Positions 33,225 to 45,845 of a stretch of 64,000 nt of DNA are shown one piece after another. The stretch spans positions 19,553,151 to 19,617,150 of the forward strand of contig OX438755.1 of the NCBI GenBank assembly GCA_949316235.1, given 5' to 3'. The notes under the pieces are model-generated. The model saw only the letters and a list, made by a program, of their open reading frames with translations. It was not told the DNA's origin and did not search any database. The stretch comes from Oegoconia quadripuncta. Taxonomy: Eukaryota > Arthropoda > Insecta > Lepidoptera > Autostichidae. The position numbers and the translations under genes were made by a program. Positions within the stretch are counted from its first letter, which is position 1. Every line of letters begins with the position of its first letter.

Positions 33225-33410
33225 TAATGCGAATAGCCATGGCATGGAAATCCCTTCCGTCGTCAATCTTTCCTGAATCTTACAATCTTAGGATCTCCAA
33301 AAGCAGAGTGAATAGGTATCTACTGAGATCGTGTGCTTCATCTTCGACCACATCGTCACTTTCCATCAGATGAGATTTGGTCAAACGCGGATCCATATCG
33401 TTGATAACTC
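33225..33410 (+). pseudogene. Jockey-type LINE 3' tail
   Basis: Codes AWKSLPSSIFPESYNL then LLRSCASSSTTSSLSIR-like text with frame changes. Same family as 53385-53811. Confidence 0.6.
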
Positions 33411-34112
33411 TGCAAACCCTGTAGGTGTAAACTGTTTATTGGCATTATAGTAAGCTAACATGTTGTATCTAAGTATACCAAGTTTTTTCATACAAATATT
33501 TTGACCTCGAACGTACTAATGCCATCTAGCTTTTAAACCAAAAACTCATTAGAACTCATTGCAGCTATCGCCCGATAGAGTATCCGTGCCTGCCTCTTCC
33601 AGTCATATCTCTCTTTCGTAGGTCTGCTGGAAGAAATTTCATTGTAGAAATAAGCAGAACCTGTTGTGTCGTCTCTATTATGTTGTATCTGTATGTTTTT
33701 TTTTCTTGTGTGCAATAAATGATAAAATGAAATAAATAAATAAATAGAGTATAATAATAAAAATCGTTCACTGATCACGATAGCGAATCAGTAGTAAAAC
33801 TTCTGAACAACAGATGGCGTTTATTACAATAATGGCTGTCTATGAAAATCACGGAACAGTAAAAACAAGATGAAAATAATTTTTGTATTCGATTGTTACG
33901 AAAATATACTGAAGTCGCATCCAGTTGTTATACAATTGTTTTACCGTAACGAGAAAGGCAATTTTGTTACACGCAGCTCAGCATATATTTTTTTTTCAGC
34001 GGTCACCCATGGACTTATTATTCAATAACAAGTCCATGCGGTCACCTCACATGTGTCACGCTAGACTAGACCATAGAATAACTCACAGGGGTCTCACTCA
34101 GTTCTCCGTATA
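33411..34112. other. No gene seen
   Basis: AT-rich. Minus-strand frames at 33533-33778 have no family motif. It ends with the TA target of the next transposon. Confidence 0.4.
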
Positions 34113-36236
34113 CAGGGCGTCCCAAAGTTATGGGACATGAAGGGGAAGTACCTTAAATATTGTAGATAGTGAATTTTGCTCAAAGAAGACTTTATGTTAT
34201 TTTTAAAAGTTAGTAATTCTGCATTCATAGATTTTCTAAAAATTACTTGCTTCGGCTGGGAATCGAACCGACTTAAATGTGAAAAAAAAAACACCCTACT
34301 TTTATGATGCCAATCGAAAGAATAGCTAAAAAATAATAACTCTGCCTAAGTAACATAGTATTTTAAAAGAAAGGAACAACATAAAATGATTGAGTCAAAT
34401 TTCAAGAAAGTTATTTATTGCCGACGACGTTCGAAAAGTAGCGATATTATCATTCCAAAGATAGCATTGATTATTCGTAAATAAGTACCCACTTCATAAA
34501 ATAGGTACTAACATAGTTTTCCTTATTATAAGTGCACGTGTAGATGAAATGATAAAACTTGTATTTCAATACGTCCTCTGTAAGCTAGACAGAAGGCAAA
34601 TTAAAAACAAAAATAAATAATTTATAATTTGAAAATGGAACAGTTTATGACAGCGTTTGTTTGAATGCATACTTTTTAAGATATTTTAAAAAGAAGTGAT
34701 ATTTTTAAATGTTGTTCTTAAATTTGAAAATGGAACAGTATGTGCGAGCGTTTGTTTTTCGGATATTGATCTGTTTAGTCTCAATTCACTTACACAAGTG
34801 TTATTGTGTTAATTTATTGCGAACATGGCATATCAAGTAAGTTTTGATCTAATGGAAGCATATTTTTTGAACGATAAAGATATCTCTAGAAGTTTGCGGT
34901 GGTATGGCGTAAAATATCCTGATAGACAAATACCGTCTCGTAAAGTTTTGAAAAGGCTTGTGAACAATTTGAAAACTCTGGGACGTTTCGATAAACGCCC
35001 AAGAGAACCACAGCAAGAAAACCATACGATCAACGACGAAGAACTTGGTATTTTAATTTACTTTTCGGCTTTTCCGAAAGCATCGGTGAGAGAAGGAGAA
35101 CATGAAATTGGAGTTTCAAAAAGTAAAATACACCGTGTATTAAAAAAACACGGTTTTAAGAGTTATGTTGAAGGACGATTGGTTCAAAAATTACTTCCGG
35201 GCGATACAGAAAGGAGAAAAAATTTCTGTCTTGATATCCAGGCACGATTGCTCGAAGATCCAAATTTTTTGGATAATATTATTTGGACAGACGAATCTAA
35301 CTTTAGCAATAACGGTATGTATAACCGCAACAATAATCGTATTTGGTCTAAAGAAAATCCCCTACGAGTGACTGAAACTAATAACCAAGTGCGTTTTTCA
35401 CTCAACTGTTGGTGCGGACTTTTAAAAAACCGGGTTTTCTTAATCCATTTTTACCAAGGAACCTTGAACACAGAAAAGTATTTAGGAATACTTCAAATTT
35501 TAAGGGATAAGATAAGAAACCATTCCGCGGCGGAGCAAGAAAACTTAATTTTCCAACAAGATGGAGCTCCGGCTCATAATAGTCGGAGAGCAGCAGATTT
35601 TCTAAATGAATGTTTTCCTACATGGATTGGTACAAATGGACCGATTAGATGGCCGGCCAGATCCCCGGACCTCACACCATTAGATTTCTTCTTTTGGGGA
35701 TACGTGAAAGATATGCTATACAAAAAGCGATACGAGAACGTAGGCGAGTTGCAAACAGAATTGTGCCATATCACATCGAGTGTTCACCATAAAATGATTA
35801 GAAAATCAACAGGCAGCGGGCTCATTAAAAGATTGGCGATTTGCGTAAGACAAGAGGGATCACATTTTGAGCATTTAATTAATTAATTTACAAAAAAATA
35901 CCTACTTAATTGACTACGGCAGTTTCATGTATGTTTTTTATTTGATTAAAATGATTAATTTCACGTTGTTCCTTTCTTTTAAAATACTATGTTACTTAGG
36001 CAGAGTTATTATTTTTTAGCTATTCTTTCGATTGGCATCATAAAAGTAGGGTGTTTTTTTTTTCACATTTGAGTCGGTTCGATTCCCAGCCGAAGCAAAT
36101 AATTTTTAGAAAATCTATGAATGCAGAATTACTTACTAACTTTTAAAAATAACATAAAGTCTTCTTTGAGCAAAATTCACTATCTACGATATTTAAGGTA
36201 CTTCCCCTTCATGTCCCATAACTTTGGGACGCCCTG
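34113..36236 (+). mobile_element. Complete IS630/Tc1/mariner-type transposon, 2124 bp
   Basis: TA flanks both ends (34111-34112 and 36237-36238). The terminal inverted repeats are unusually long, about 275 bp (34113-34387 and 35962-36236), start CAGGGCGTCCCAAAG and differ at only a few positions. One intact transposase frame lies between them. The high identity of the ends suggests a recent insertion. Confidence 0.93.
34825..35886 (+). CDS. Mariner-like transposase, 353 aa, intact
   Basis: This enzyme would cut and paste the surrounding element. Residues 1-60 form a helix-turn-helix region of the type seen in many insect DUF4817-bearing transposases. The DDE/D domain shows D156 (WTDES), D246 (FQQDGAPAH) and D287 (SPDLTPLD), followed by FFFWGYVKD. 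There are 40 residues between the second and third Asp, one fewer than in DD41D elements and six more than in classical mariner. GPIRWPARSPDL is the family hallmark. All three catalytic residues are present and no stop or frameshift is seen, so it may be active. Confidence 0.93.
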   Translation: MAYQVSFDLMEAYFLNDKDISRSLRWYGVKYPDRQIPSRKVLKRLVNNLKTLGRFDKRPREPQQENHTINDEELGILIYFSAFPKASVREGEHEIGVSKSKIHRVLKKHGFKSYVEGRLVQKLLPGDTERRKNFCLDIQARLLEDPNFLDNIIWTDESNFSNNGMYNRNNNRIWSKENPLRVTETNNQVRFSLNCWCGLLKNRVFLIHFYQGTLNTEKYLGILQILRDKIRNHSAAEQENLIFQQDGAPAHNSRRAADFLNECFPTWIGTNGPIRWPARSPDLTPLDFFFWGYVKDMLYKKRYENVGELQTELCHITSSVHHKMIRKSTGSGLIKRLAICVRQEGSHFEHLIN

Positions 36237-37212
36237 TATATAGTATATACAAAAGTACTCCATAAAACCTCCAAAAAGTGAAGTGAAGTAAAAAGTACTC
36301 TGTGGTTCACAGTTGAGCGACTTTGTAATAGGATGTAGGATATTACGATTTTGTTTGCTATATCATGGAGTAATAACACCTATATGTATACACTAGGCGT
36401 TACACCTCATTTAGAGCTGCTAGATTGCGGTAAAAGAAATGAGGAATCTAAATATTTAGCAAAGAAATTACATAAGTATATCGATTCCGGAGTTTGCAAT
36501 CAATCCACAAGGGCTAGCTAAAAGAATCGCTAGCATTATCTTAGATGAATAATTCGGCTTACGCCTAGCATTATAATTTAGTCTTCAACCGTATATACAC
36601 AACACATAATGAATGAATGAACTTTGAATGAATGATATTCGAAGCGAGGAGCGTGCGAAGGAACTTGTTTGTTGAGAGCCGTGGCCTGTAGCGAGAGCTG
36701 TGTAAAAAGATAAAAATAACTTGTAGGTACGTCATTCATGTCAGTTTCTGTCAGTCGGTTGTCCGTCAGTACTAAACAAGAGATACGTACACCAGAGAAT
36801 AATAATATTGTGTGACAGTACAGTAAACGGAATTTAATAACAAGTTGTAAGTAAATGTAGTGTCAACTTAGTAAGTACCTATGCAAATATCAACCTAATT
36901 TGAATATGTAGATGAGTAAGTCTATCTAGGACAGGAGACCAATTAAAAAAGTCAATTTCGAGGAGTCCAAAATATGCTGTCGAGTTTTTTTTCCATATAA
37001 ATACATTACGTATTCGTTATACGTATTTGGTATTAAGAATATTAGTTACGTACCTATATTGTGTTCCTAAAATGACTGGCTGCAAACGGGTTGTTATCTT
37101 TGTTTAACAGTTATCACTAGATTTTTCGGTAATGAAGTACCTAACTATATAGATAATTGTTTGTTAAAAGAAAAATATTAAATCTTGTCATGGTGGGATA
37201 ACCTAAAAACTT
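36237..37212. other. Possible upstream exon or promoter zone
   Basis: No reading frame is supported. Around 36740-36850 there are repeated TCAGT words like arthropod initiators and GTAAGT-type donors (TTGTAAGTAAAT, TAGTAAGTACC). A non-coding first exon for the gene at 41521 is possible but unproven. Confidence 0.3.
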
Positions 37213-37399
37213 ATTGGTGTCGATTTGGATGTACTGGTGTACATCCAAATCAACACCAACATAGTATAGTTGTACTAAACTATGTTATAACCAGTTTTAA
37301 AGTATTACTGTCTCTTTCTCCCTGGAACAGTACGATGCGACGGCACCACTCCAAAACGTTTTAGTTTAGTTTAGTTGGTGTAGGTACATCCGAATCGAC
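37213..37399. mobile_element. Foldback MITE D, rearranged
   Basis: The left end is doubled (TTGGTGTCGATTTGGATG, then an inverted ACATCCAAATCAACACC). The rest matches the family. Confidence 0.7.
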
Positions 37400-37401
37400 T
37401 A

Positions 37402-37569
37402 CGTGCTCCGTTACGCACTTTAATTTACACTTCCTTTCACTTGTACACCAACACTAACGTTTGCTCCACAATATTCTGCCATTATTAAGCTTCAAAAGAT
37501 AGAATGCACAAATTATAAGAATTATAAAGAAAAATGCAACTTCACCCGCCAAGATCCCGCCAAAAAGCC
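37402..37569 (-). mobile_element. Retroposon-A, 5' part
   Basis: Minus-sense copy from GGCTTTTTGGCGGG to about the AACGGAGC block. The 3' half and poly(A) are missing. It directly abuts the MITE D copy. Confidence 0.7.
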
Positions 37570-38278
37570 GGTATACTATCTACCTCCCATTGGCAAAGAA
37601 TCTTGATATTTGACAAGGATGTTTTTACACCTTAACTACGAAAAAAAAAACAATTTGTAATTATTAAAGAAATTATCACGTGTCAAACTTAATTATGCGG
37701 TTCTCTTCATACAACTCCTACGTGACTAACTACACATTTATTTTGTCAGCTAAAAAAGGTCAATCACTAGGTCCTATACGCACTTGGCAGATATTTTTAT
37801 ACTTATCCTCGTAAAGTTACGTTTATTTCGCAAATGTAGGTAGTTAAGTATCAGTGTCATTGGTAAAAAAATCATCTACAAATAACAAAAATGTTAGGTA
37901 TCACCAATATTCACCTACCATGACGTTCTGTGGCCACGACTCATAGTAAGTAGGTACCTATAACATCTAATAAATCCTATACATACAGTGCTAATTTATT
38001 ATAATTTTTCCTGAAAGTCGCTTAATACATCATCTTTAATTCATAAGCACTGTTAATTTGTAAAAAATTAAATGCACTGAAATGAGAAAAATAAATTTTT
38101 GAATTCACTATGTCTTAGCACGGTATCGCACATACGCGGCTCCTGCCTCATTTAGAGTTGTGACAGCCCTAGCCTAACTATGAATATGCGCAGCCCCGAC
38201 TTGCTTGTGCCTACTTTATTATGAGAACAAGGTTTTCCTTCAGGATACAGTCGCTATCTCTTGCGGAAAAACGGAGTC

Positions 38279-38513
38279 AATAGTGTCGATTCGGATGTAC
38301 ACCAACTAAACTAAAACCAGTTTTAGAGTGGTGCCGTCGCATCGTACTGTACCAGGGAGAAAGAGACAATAGTGTCGATTCGGTTGTACGCAAACTAAAC
38401 TAAAACCAATTTTAAAGTAGGCCTGTCTTTTTCTATCTGGAACAATATAACGTGACAGCACCAGTCTAAATCTGGTTTTAGATTAGTTGGTGTACATCCG
38501 AATAGACACCAAT
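38279..38513. mobile_element. Two overlapping foldback MITE D copies
   Basis: One start (ATAGTGTCGATTCGGATG) is followed about 90 bp later by a second start (ATAGTGTCGATTCGGTTG) and one shared end. One copy probably inserted into the other. Confidence 0.7.
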
Positions 38514-39814
38514 GTCTAAGCTTTTTAATAATTTTGGCATACTCTTTGGGGTTTTGCTAGTGTGTGTGTGTGCGTGCGATGCGATATATATGTACTTATG
38601 CACATAAGAAAAGTCCTCTGTCTAAGGGTATATACTCGCGCGATTTTGGGTCGGGAGATCGGTGAGAGGGCGCGGGAATTGTTTCAAATTCAAGTATTTT
38701 AGGCGCATATTTTCAAATAAACAAATTATACCTATTATGTAAGTAAGTGGTGCTTGTACTGGCAAGCTCAGCGCCCCGCCCCATCCATGTGCCTTAGGCT
38801 CTAGCCTAATTAGCCCGTGGGCAAAGAGTATAGTAACTATTTACCGAGAAAGAGTGGCAACTCCGTGGTTAAATTTGCATGTATAGACAGTGCTGCTGCC
38901 AGCGATTGGTTGAGGAATTAAATCTATCTATACATACCTACGTACACTGACTATATAGGTAGAAACTGGGTTTAGAAACAGGTATTGTTGTTTATGAGGA
39001 AATTTTTATTTCTCATAACTAATTTCTTTAAATTAGCTATGAAAAACAAGTATAACAAAAACAAACAACAAATTAACAAAAATCTGAACTTTTACAAAAA
39101 CTTTCAAAAGGAAATCGACGTTGACTGAGAGCTCGACATGACATCACCCACCGGTAAGATGGCGGCTGCTGCCACAGAACACTAATAACGGTTAGTTCGT
39201 CAACCGCAGTGCAGAGGTCGCAGTCTGCTATGAAAATTGATGACATTTGAAGTGTGCCCCCCCTGCCCGTGGGTAAATCAGGCCCTGAGGGCGGAGTGTG
39301 AGTTTTTGCGATTTTTTGCAATTTGTTTGGATACAATATTTGTAATGTGCAAAAATAGTATTTACTATGTACATTAAAATAGTTGCGGGAAATAAGCCAA
39401 TAATTAACACAGTGTGTATATATTCTTAGGCATCATGAGTAGAACATTACTATGGCTTCATATTATTCCGAAAAAAAACAATTTGACTCGATGACCGAAC
39501 AACTAGGTATATCAACTACCCTCAGTATGGAAAACTGACATTTGTTTTTTAAAGAGTATTTTACACTTTGAAACTCTTCTGTTCGCGATATTTTATAACC
39601 CCCCCTTCTGCTTTAATAAACAACGGTTAACCGCTACCGTCCTATTGACATTTTTGACGTCGGCGCGTGCGCAAAAGGGTTAATTTACTTTTCCCTTAAA
39701 AAATCTGGTTTAAATTCAAGTGTTATAACAATGTCATTAATTTATTGAATTTATACTTGTTTATGACCTGTACCTTTTTTTTTGTAATTTTTTTTGTTTT
39801 TTTTTATTAAAAAC
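38514..39814. other. No gene seen
   Basis: Mostly AT-rich. 39289-39310 resembles an end of MITE H. Minus-strand frames at 39073-39336 lack motifs. Confidence 0.4.
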
Positions 39815-39960
39815 TGGTTTTGCGTTTGACTACAATCTCACCTGATGGAAAGTGACGATGAAGCCGAAGATGTATCACGCGCACCCAGTAAATGCCTATT
39901 CACTCTAGACTTGAAGATCCCAAGGTTGTAAGTGTCGGGAAAAACCGACCTGTAGGTTGG
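39815..39960 (-). pseudogene. Jockey-type LINE 3' tail
   Basis: On the minus strand it codes LGIFKSRVNRHLLG-like text and a GTGAGATTGTAGTCAAACGC block with poly(A) (T-run on plus at 39776-39806). Confidence 0.55.
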
Positions 39961-40284
39961 ATAAAGAAATTGAGTCAAAAAAGTTATCAGCAAGTTTAAG
40001 AAATGTATCCAAAATTATAATGATGTAAAAATGTGTGACTAGTACGTTGTACTCCAACGTACGCTACCGAGGCTTGAACCGGCAGTCGGGGAGATAGCGG
40101 TCTCTCAATAATTTTTTTTTTGATACTATAAACGCATGTGTATCTCAAGTAACTTAAGTTTACGTTGATTTTAAGATCGTTTTATTACTACGGGCCTGTG
40201 GGCCGAGGCAACCAACGTCAATAAGTTCATTTTAAGTCAGTCGATGCTATAATAAATGTACTGTCTGGTATGCCCTTTATAGAA

Positions 40285-41092
40285 GAGAGTGTTTTTGGTG
40301 GCCGCGCCAAAAAGTCCGTCATCTACGCTGCCTCTTTTCACAAAGACGGCTAAATAGCACTCCCCTTGACGTTAAGCTGAGTATTGGGATTCTCGGAGTG
40401 AACATCTCCAGTAACGTTCAATTCCGCGGTCATCTGGAGGATAAGGCCAAGTTGGCCTCCAAAAAGTTAGGTGTCCTCAGTAGATCGGCTCGTTACTTCA
40501 CGCCGGCTCACCGCCTCCAACTTTATAAGGCGCAAGTTCGGCCGCACGTGGAGTATTGTTCTCACCTATGGGCTGGGGCACCTCAGTACCAGCTTCTTCC
40601 TTTTGACCGCGTTCAACGTCGCGCAGTCCGAATTGTCGGCCAAGAGAGTCTCACTGACCGACTGGATCCCCTGGCGTTGCGAAGAGACGTCGCGTCCCTC
40701 TGCATTCTCTATCGCATGTTTCATGGGGAGTGTTCTGAAGAACTGTTCGAGCTAATACCCGCTGCTCAATTTATCCGATACACTTCTCGGAGAAAATTAA
40801 ATTTCCATCCACATCACCTGGAGGAGTGGAAGTCTACCACTGTACATTTCTCAAGAAACTTCTTGCCACGTACGACCACCCTGTGGAACGGACTTCCGGC
40901 AGCGGTATTCCCGAACGAGTACGACATTGGAACCTTCAAGAAACGAGCCTACACCTTCCTCAAAGGCCGGCAACGCATCTGTGACCCTTTTGGTGTTGCG
41001 GGTGTCCATGGGCGGCGGTGATTGCTTTCCATCAGGTGACCCGCATGCTCGTTTGCCGCCCTCTCATATAAAAAATAAATAAATAAAATAAC
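40285..41092 (+). pseudogene. Jockey-type LINE, 5'-truncated, long open tail
   Basis: A 207-codon frame (40398-41021) carries [40 protein letters not shown] and [11 protein letters not shown]. It ends with an AAATAAATAAATAAA tail. It lacks endonuclease and RT catalytic motifs. Nearly identical to 9521-10097. Confidence 0.85.
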
Positions 41093-41507
41093 TTTGTTGT
41101 TTTTGAAGAACTATTTATGGGAATTTTATATTTCTGTGGCGCTTTTTATGTACAGTTTTTTGCGATATAAAGTATAATAAGAATGAGGATTCCTGCAACA
41201 AGTTAAAATTTGTGATAAAAGGCAGCGTAGACTACGGAATTTTTGAATGAACCTACATTGACGTTACCTTTATATACTTACTTTATGAAACTGAAAGTAT
41301 TTTTTAATCATTATTTATTTTTGGCTTGGTTACAAACCATTAAGCCATGTCTTTATTTCAAAGTTTTGACAATACTGACAACTTTACGGATGCTTTTTTT
41401 AATAAATTTGCATATTATTCAAATCTAATTGTAGATTTAAAAGCTGTCAATTTATTATTATTTATAACTTCACAAATTTGATACTTTACATTTTTCATTG
41501 CTTACAG

Positions 41508-43962
41508 TTTAACCAGAAATATGAATGTGGAAATAGCATCAACCAATGCCGCACTTGGAGATTATGAACAGGAGTGGAGTGATAATGCTTGCACTGAGTT
41601 CTCTAAACGTAGCCACATTCCAGAAGTCGTATTAGACCAGGCTGTTCAAAAGAATATCGTCACAAGATTTATAGATTTTTATATTGACGGTAAAAAACCG
41701 AAAGGACTTGATGCCGGTGATCTTGTTCTCGCAGTTATATCAATTATACCTAAAGATAGTGATACCGAAGAACCTATATTTATACATTCTGATTACAATG
41801 AGAGAGGAAGTTTATTCACATTGCCACCTGGTGACATAGTACTAGCTAAAAATACTACGATTGAAACACCAAAGGAATCTAGTCTTGAAGAGTTAGTAGA
41901 CGAAACATATCAGTGTCTACTTACTAATATTTTAATTAAAAGTTTACGTAGCTTGCCCGGCTTGGATGAATTGGAGCAAGAAAACAAATGTGAGAAAACA
42001 GTCAACCTGAGTGAAAATGTTACTACAAGTCAAAATATAGAAGTAAGTCAGGAAAGTGAGAGTTTATCTCAGGCGGCACAAATCATAAATAACATATCTG
42101 AGAAATCACAAGAAAAGGATAACGCGATTGCGCTGACAGAAACTAAAGACAAATTTAAGGAAATTCATGATTTGATTACAAATAAGGTATCAGTTCCAGT
42201 TACAACGGATATCTCTGAAAACCAAGAGGTGGGAAAGATTTCGGAAAAAACTGATGGACGCAGTGATGGTCTTACGTTTGTTAATAATAGTGTTGAACTT
42301 GAATGTTCACAATACATAAAAGAGCGCGGATTAAAAGAAACGTGTAATAACTTAGAAAAAAATTACGTTAGTGACAAAGTTGATGATAATAATGCAGTTA
42401 TGCCAACGGGATCATATGAAATCCAAGAAATAGGTAAGAACTCGTATGACAAAATGTCTAATGAAGATTTATTAAGAAATATGTGTAGATGGGATTTGCA
42501 ATTTGTAGATAAATTAGATATCCTGTCACACCTGTTTGAAAGTATGGAAGACGATGAGGTAATAGTTGAAGAAACTCCGGATGCTAATAATAGTACTCAG
42601 AAAAACCAAGAAAATAACAATGTGGAACCTTTATTTTCGGAATCAATAAATATAGACAAACATAAAGATTTGGTTGTAAATAAGGAGTCTGCTTCTATTA
42701 CTGTTAATTCCTCCGGGAATAAACAAACAAGAGAAATTTTAGAACGAGAAGAAGATGAAAATATTGATAAAAATGTTGCATCTCAACCAGATAGTGAGAA
42801 TCAAGAAATTGAAAAGGACGAATTTTTAGAAAAAAATAGTGTTAAAAAAAATAATAATATTATAATACAAAAAGTAAAAAAGAATTCAGAAGGAAAAAAA
42901 AACATTACTCTTCGCAATGAGAATCAAACACTTAATATAGGAACAGAAAACCATTTGTTCCCTTTAGAAAAAGATAATTATGGTACAAATGAAGTGCAAT
43001 CCGAAAGCAATATAAATCAAAGTTTTGAAGACCATAAACTTTTATTAGAAACACTTCAAGAAGTACCGCGCAAAATCACAAGAAATATTATAATAGAAAA
43101 GAAGAAAACACCAAAAATAATTGATACAAATTTCCCAGATTACGGTCCCGTGCACAAATCAGTTTTCAGGGCTATGTGTAACCAACTACTAGCTCAGTGG
43201 GATACGAACAAAAATGCAAGAATCGTTTTGAAGTATTTCTGTGGCGTCGTTGGTTTGATTTTAATGAGAGGGATTGCCAAAGACTACCGGTATATCGTCT
43301 ACTCGGTCACCACGACTAAATTCCTATCGCACGTGCAGTACATAAATGATTTTAGCGAGAATGTTTTTCAATATTCAGTGATTAATGAAAAATGCCTTAA
43401 TTCTTCTTACAGATTCTTTCAGAAACGAAAAGAAAACGCGCGAGTTATGTTAGCTAAGATTGTTAGTCACTCAGTTATCTTTAATGCAGTAGCTGTACTA
43501 TGTGATGTTGTGAAGAATGAAACACCGCGACCGAAACTTCTTTTCAACGATATACTATTGTCTCATATTGTTGATTATGGTTTGGAATTGATATCAATGG
43601 TGCAAAACATACAGATAAAGTTTATTGACAGGAGTATTAACTTGTTAATAGATGCAACTACATGTGAAGAAACATTAAGCTCTTGGGAGCGAGTGAAGGA
43701 ATTTTTGAGCAAATACAAAATGGTTGCTTCAACCAAAGTTTTTGGGTACCACTGGGCGCGTCTGATCGATGAGAATTATTTCAGAGATCTGGCTTGCGAC
43801 AACAATTACTCCCTAGCTGTAATATTGGCTGTGTTTAACGAGAAATTGTTCTGGAAATCCAATATATGGACTGAAGCCTGGGTGGAAAAGGGAAACAATC
43901 TTGAAACTTATAAAGAGCTTGGTGTAAGGATGTACGAAAATTACATAATGGGAGAAGAATGA
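41508..43962 (+). CDS. Uncharacterised 813-aa protein, single coding exon
   Basis: An uninterrupted frame of 813 codons (41521-43962) starts AAAT-ATG, preceded by a good splice acceptor, TTGCTTACAG, at 41498-41507. The coding part thus seems to be one exon behind a non-coding first exon. Three zones are seen. Residues 1-150 are compact, with FIDFYIDG and LPPGDIVLA. Residues 150-530 are rich in Asn, Glu, Lys and Ser and look disordered. Residues 540-813 are mostly alpha-helical by composition, with FPDYGPVHKSVF, YFCGVVGLILMRG and MYENYIMGEE. No signal peptide or membrane span is obvious and no transposon motif is present. I do not recognise the family. The length and sensible codon use argue for a real gene. 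Confidence 0.75.
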
Positions 43963-44201
43963 ATATGAGAGTTATATCAAATCTTATTAATGGTAGATAA
44001 AGCACCAAAGGGATAAAGCAGTGTCTTATGTCACGGCAGCATATTGAATATTGAATCCTGAGCGAAATGAGGTAATGTTAATGTAATGTAATGTAATGTT
44101 ATGGTAATAATCCTGAATGAAGCGAAGGATTGAAGTCTGCCCAAGGCTAAGGCACTTTATCACCGAGGAGCATACTCTACTATACACTTACTGCGAGGTT
44201 A

Positions 44202-44207
44202 AATAAA
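44202..44207 (+). terminator. Candidate poly(A) signal AATAAA
   Basis: First AATAAA after the stop of the 813-codon frame, 240 bp downstream. Confidence 0.5.
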
Positions 44208-44576
44208 AAAGAAAATATAAATTCAATTAAAAGTAAGTTTATTAATTAAAAAATTAAATGTTATGTTAGAAACATTGACCAGGTATGGTATGTTTTTATT
44301 GGTTTGTCTATTGTAGTTGAGGACCTGGAATTGACTTGCGTTTATGTCTCACTTTCGACATTTTTCTGTTTTATTTTAATAAATGACAACAATATAACAA
44401 TTTGCGGTAAATATCACGGATCGAAAATCATCGATTTTTTTAAGATTTTTTGTTAAAATATTCTTCATAGGATTAAAGTCTCTTTGATATGTCAAATTTT
44501 ATGAAAAACTTGTCGGACCAAGAAAGTTATGCCTTGAACAGCCTTGTTTTAATTCGAGTTATCGAAACTATTTTTG

Positions 44577-44964
44577 TTTTTTGTTTCATTTTATTCTCTC
44601 CTCTAGGAGAAGGCAAAGGGATCTAGCCCATAACAGCCATGTCTTATTTATCTTATTTCTTCAGTTTGTAAGTCAGTCTCAGTCAAAACAAGTAATTCGT
44701 CGTATACTTGGCGTATACAGAGTCTAGTCACGGTCAAGTAATTCTTCAGTAAAGTGGCAGAATGCTTTACAAAAGATTTTGGCGGCTTCTTGAGGGAACC
44801 CGAAAGCTCCGTTACTCACTTTAATTTACACTTCCCTTCACTTGTACACCATCACTAACGTTTGCTGCACAATATTCTGCCATTATTAAGCTTCAAAAGT
44901 TAGAATGCACAATATTTTATAAAGAAAAATGCAACTTCACTCGCCGAGTGCCCGCCAAAAAGCC
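44577..44964 (-). mobile_element. Retroposon-A, full copy with target duplication
   Basis: The 13-bp duplication GAAACTATTTTTG is perfect on both sides (44564-44576 and 44965-44977). Minus sense, starting GGCTTTTTGGCGGGCAC. It carries the same 20-codon ATG frame as the other full copies. Confidence 0.85.
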
Positions 44965-44977
44965 GAAACTATTTTTG

Positions 44978-45845
44978 ATAGAAGTTTTTGTTGACATTTT
45001 GGCATTCCAAATTTAAATATCATTATTTCTTTCATACAACTTTAGCTCCCTTGGGCTTTAATAACTTACTTTAAATTGAGAAAATATGACATTGTAATAC
45101 GTACTCCAGATGCAGGTGATGTCAAACAACTTTTGATTCCGTAAGTTATAAATTGACGTCTGAAATCGTCCTCACATCCTATTTACAATTACCGCTCATT
45201 CACAAGGCTGTATTTCCAGAGAAGAACTAGCCAGAAACACTTAAGTATTTTTACAATTAAACTTGTGATTCGACAAAACAAGGAAAAAGAATAATAATAT
45301 TTATGTTTATAAATTTCTTTTCTTTAAGAATCTAAATTGTCTGGTAGCTGTCATAAGGAGAGGGAGCATAGTGGGGACACATTGAATATAAGCAGTTACC
45401 TACTTTTTTTTTGTTATCTTCAAATTGAAGCTGCACCGAGGCAATAACGACTTGTATGAAATAATCTTGTAATCAGGGTGTAGACCTAGACCGAAAGGAA
45501 CACTCAAAATATGCTTTCTCCAAAACATATCTAATAGGTATATTTAAGATCCTCCACATGTATTGAACTAAAGTTTTGTTGTTTAAGGATATTGTTTTGT
45601 AATAATAAAATATTTTCCTTCAATCTAATTGGCTTCACATTCGGTAGAAGGTGAACAAATCTACTTTACATTACATTTACTTATTTTTATTTTCAATAGA
45701 AGATAGCATTCGTATCTTAGCAGGGTATATTGTTCATTTGTCAACATGTCAATAATATTTAGGTGTTCATAGACTATTGGTCACTTTATTGAGAACTACT
45801 AACAAAAACGCCGAGGCTCTTGTGTTTTTTTAATTTCTTCGACAT
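44978..45845. other. No gene seen
   Basis: AT-rich, frequent stops in all frames, no repeat with a second copy here. Confidence 0.4.

Noticed and set aside
40471..40755. 94-codon frame overlapping the Jockey-type tail
   Set aside because: It is a shadow of the LINE frame at 40398-41021.
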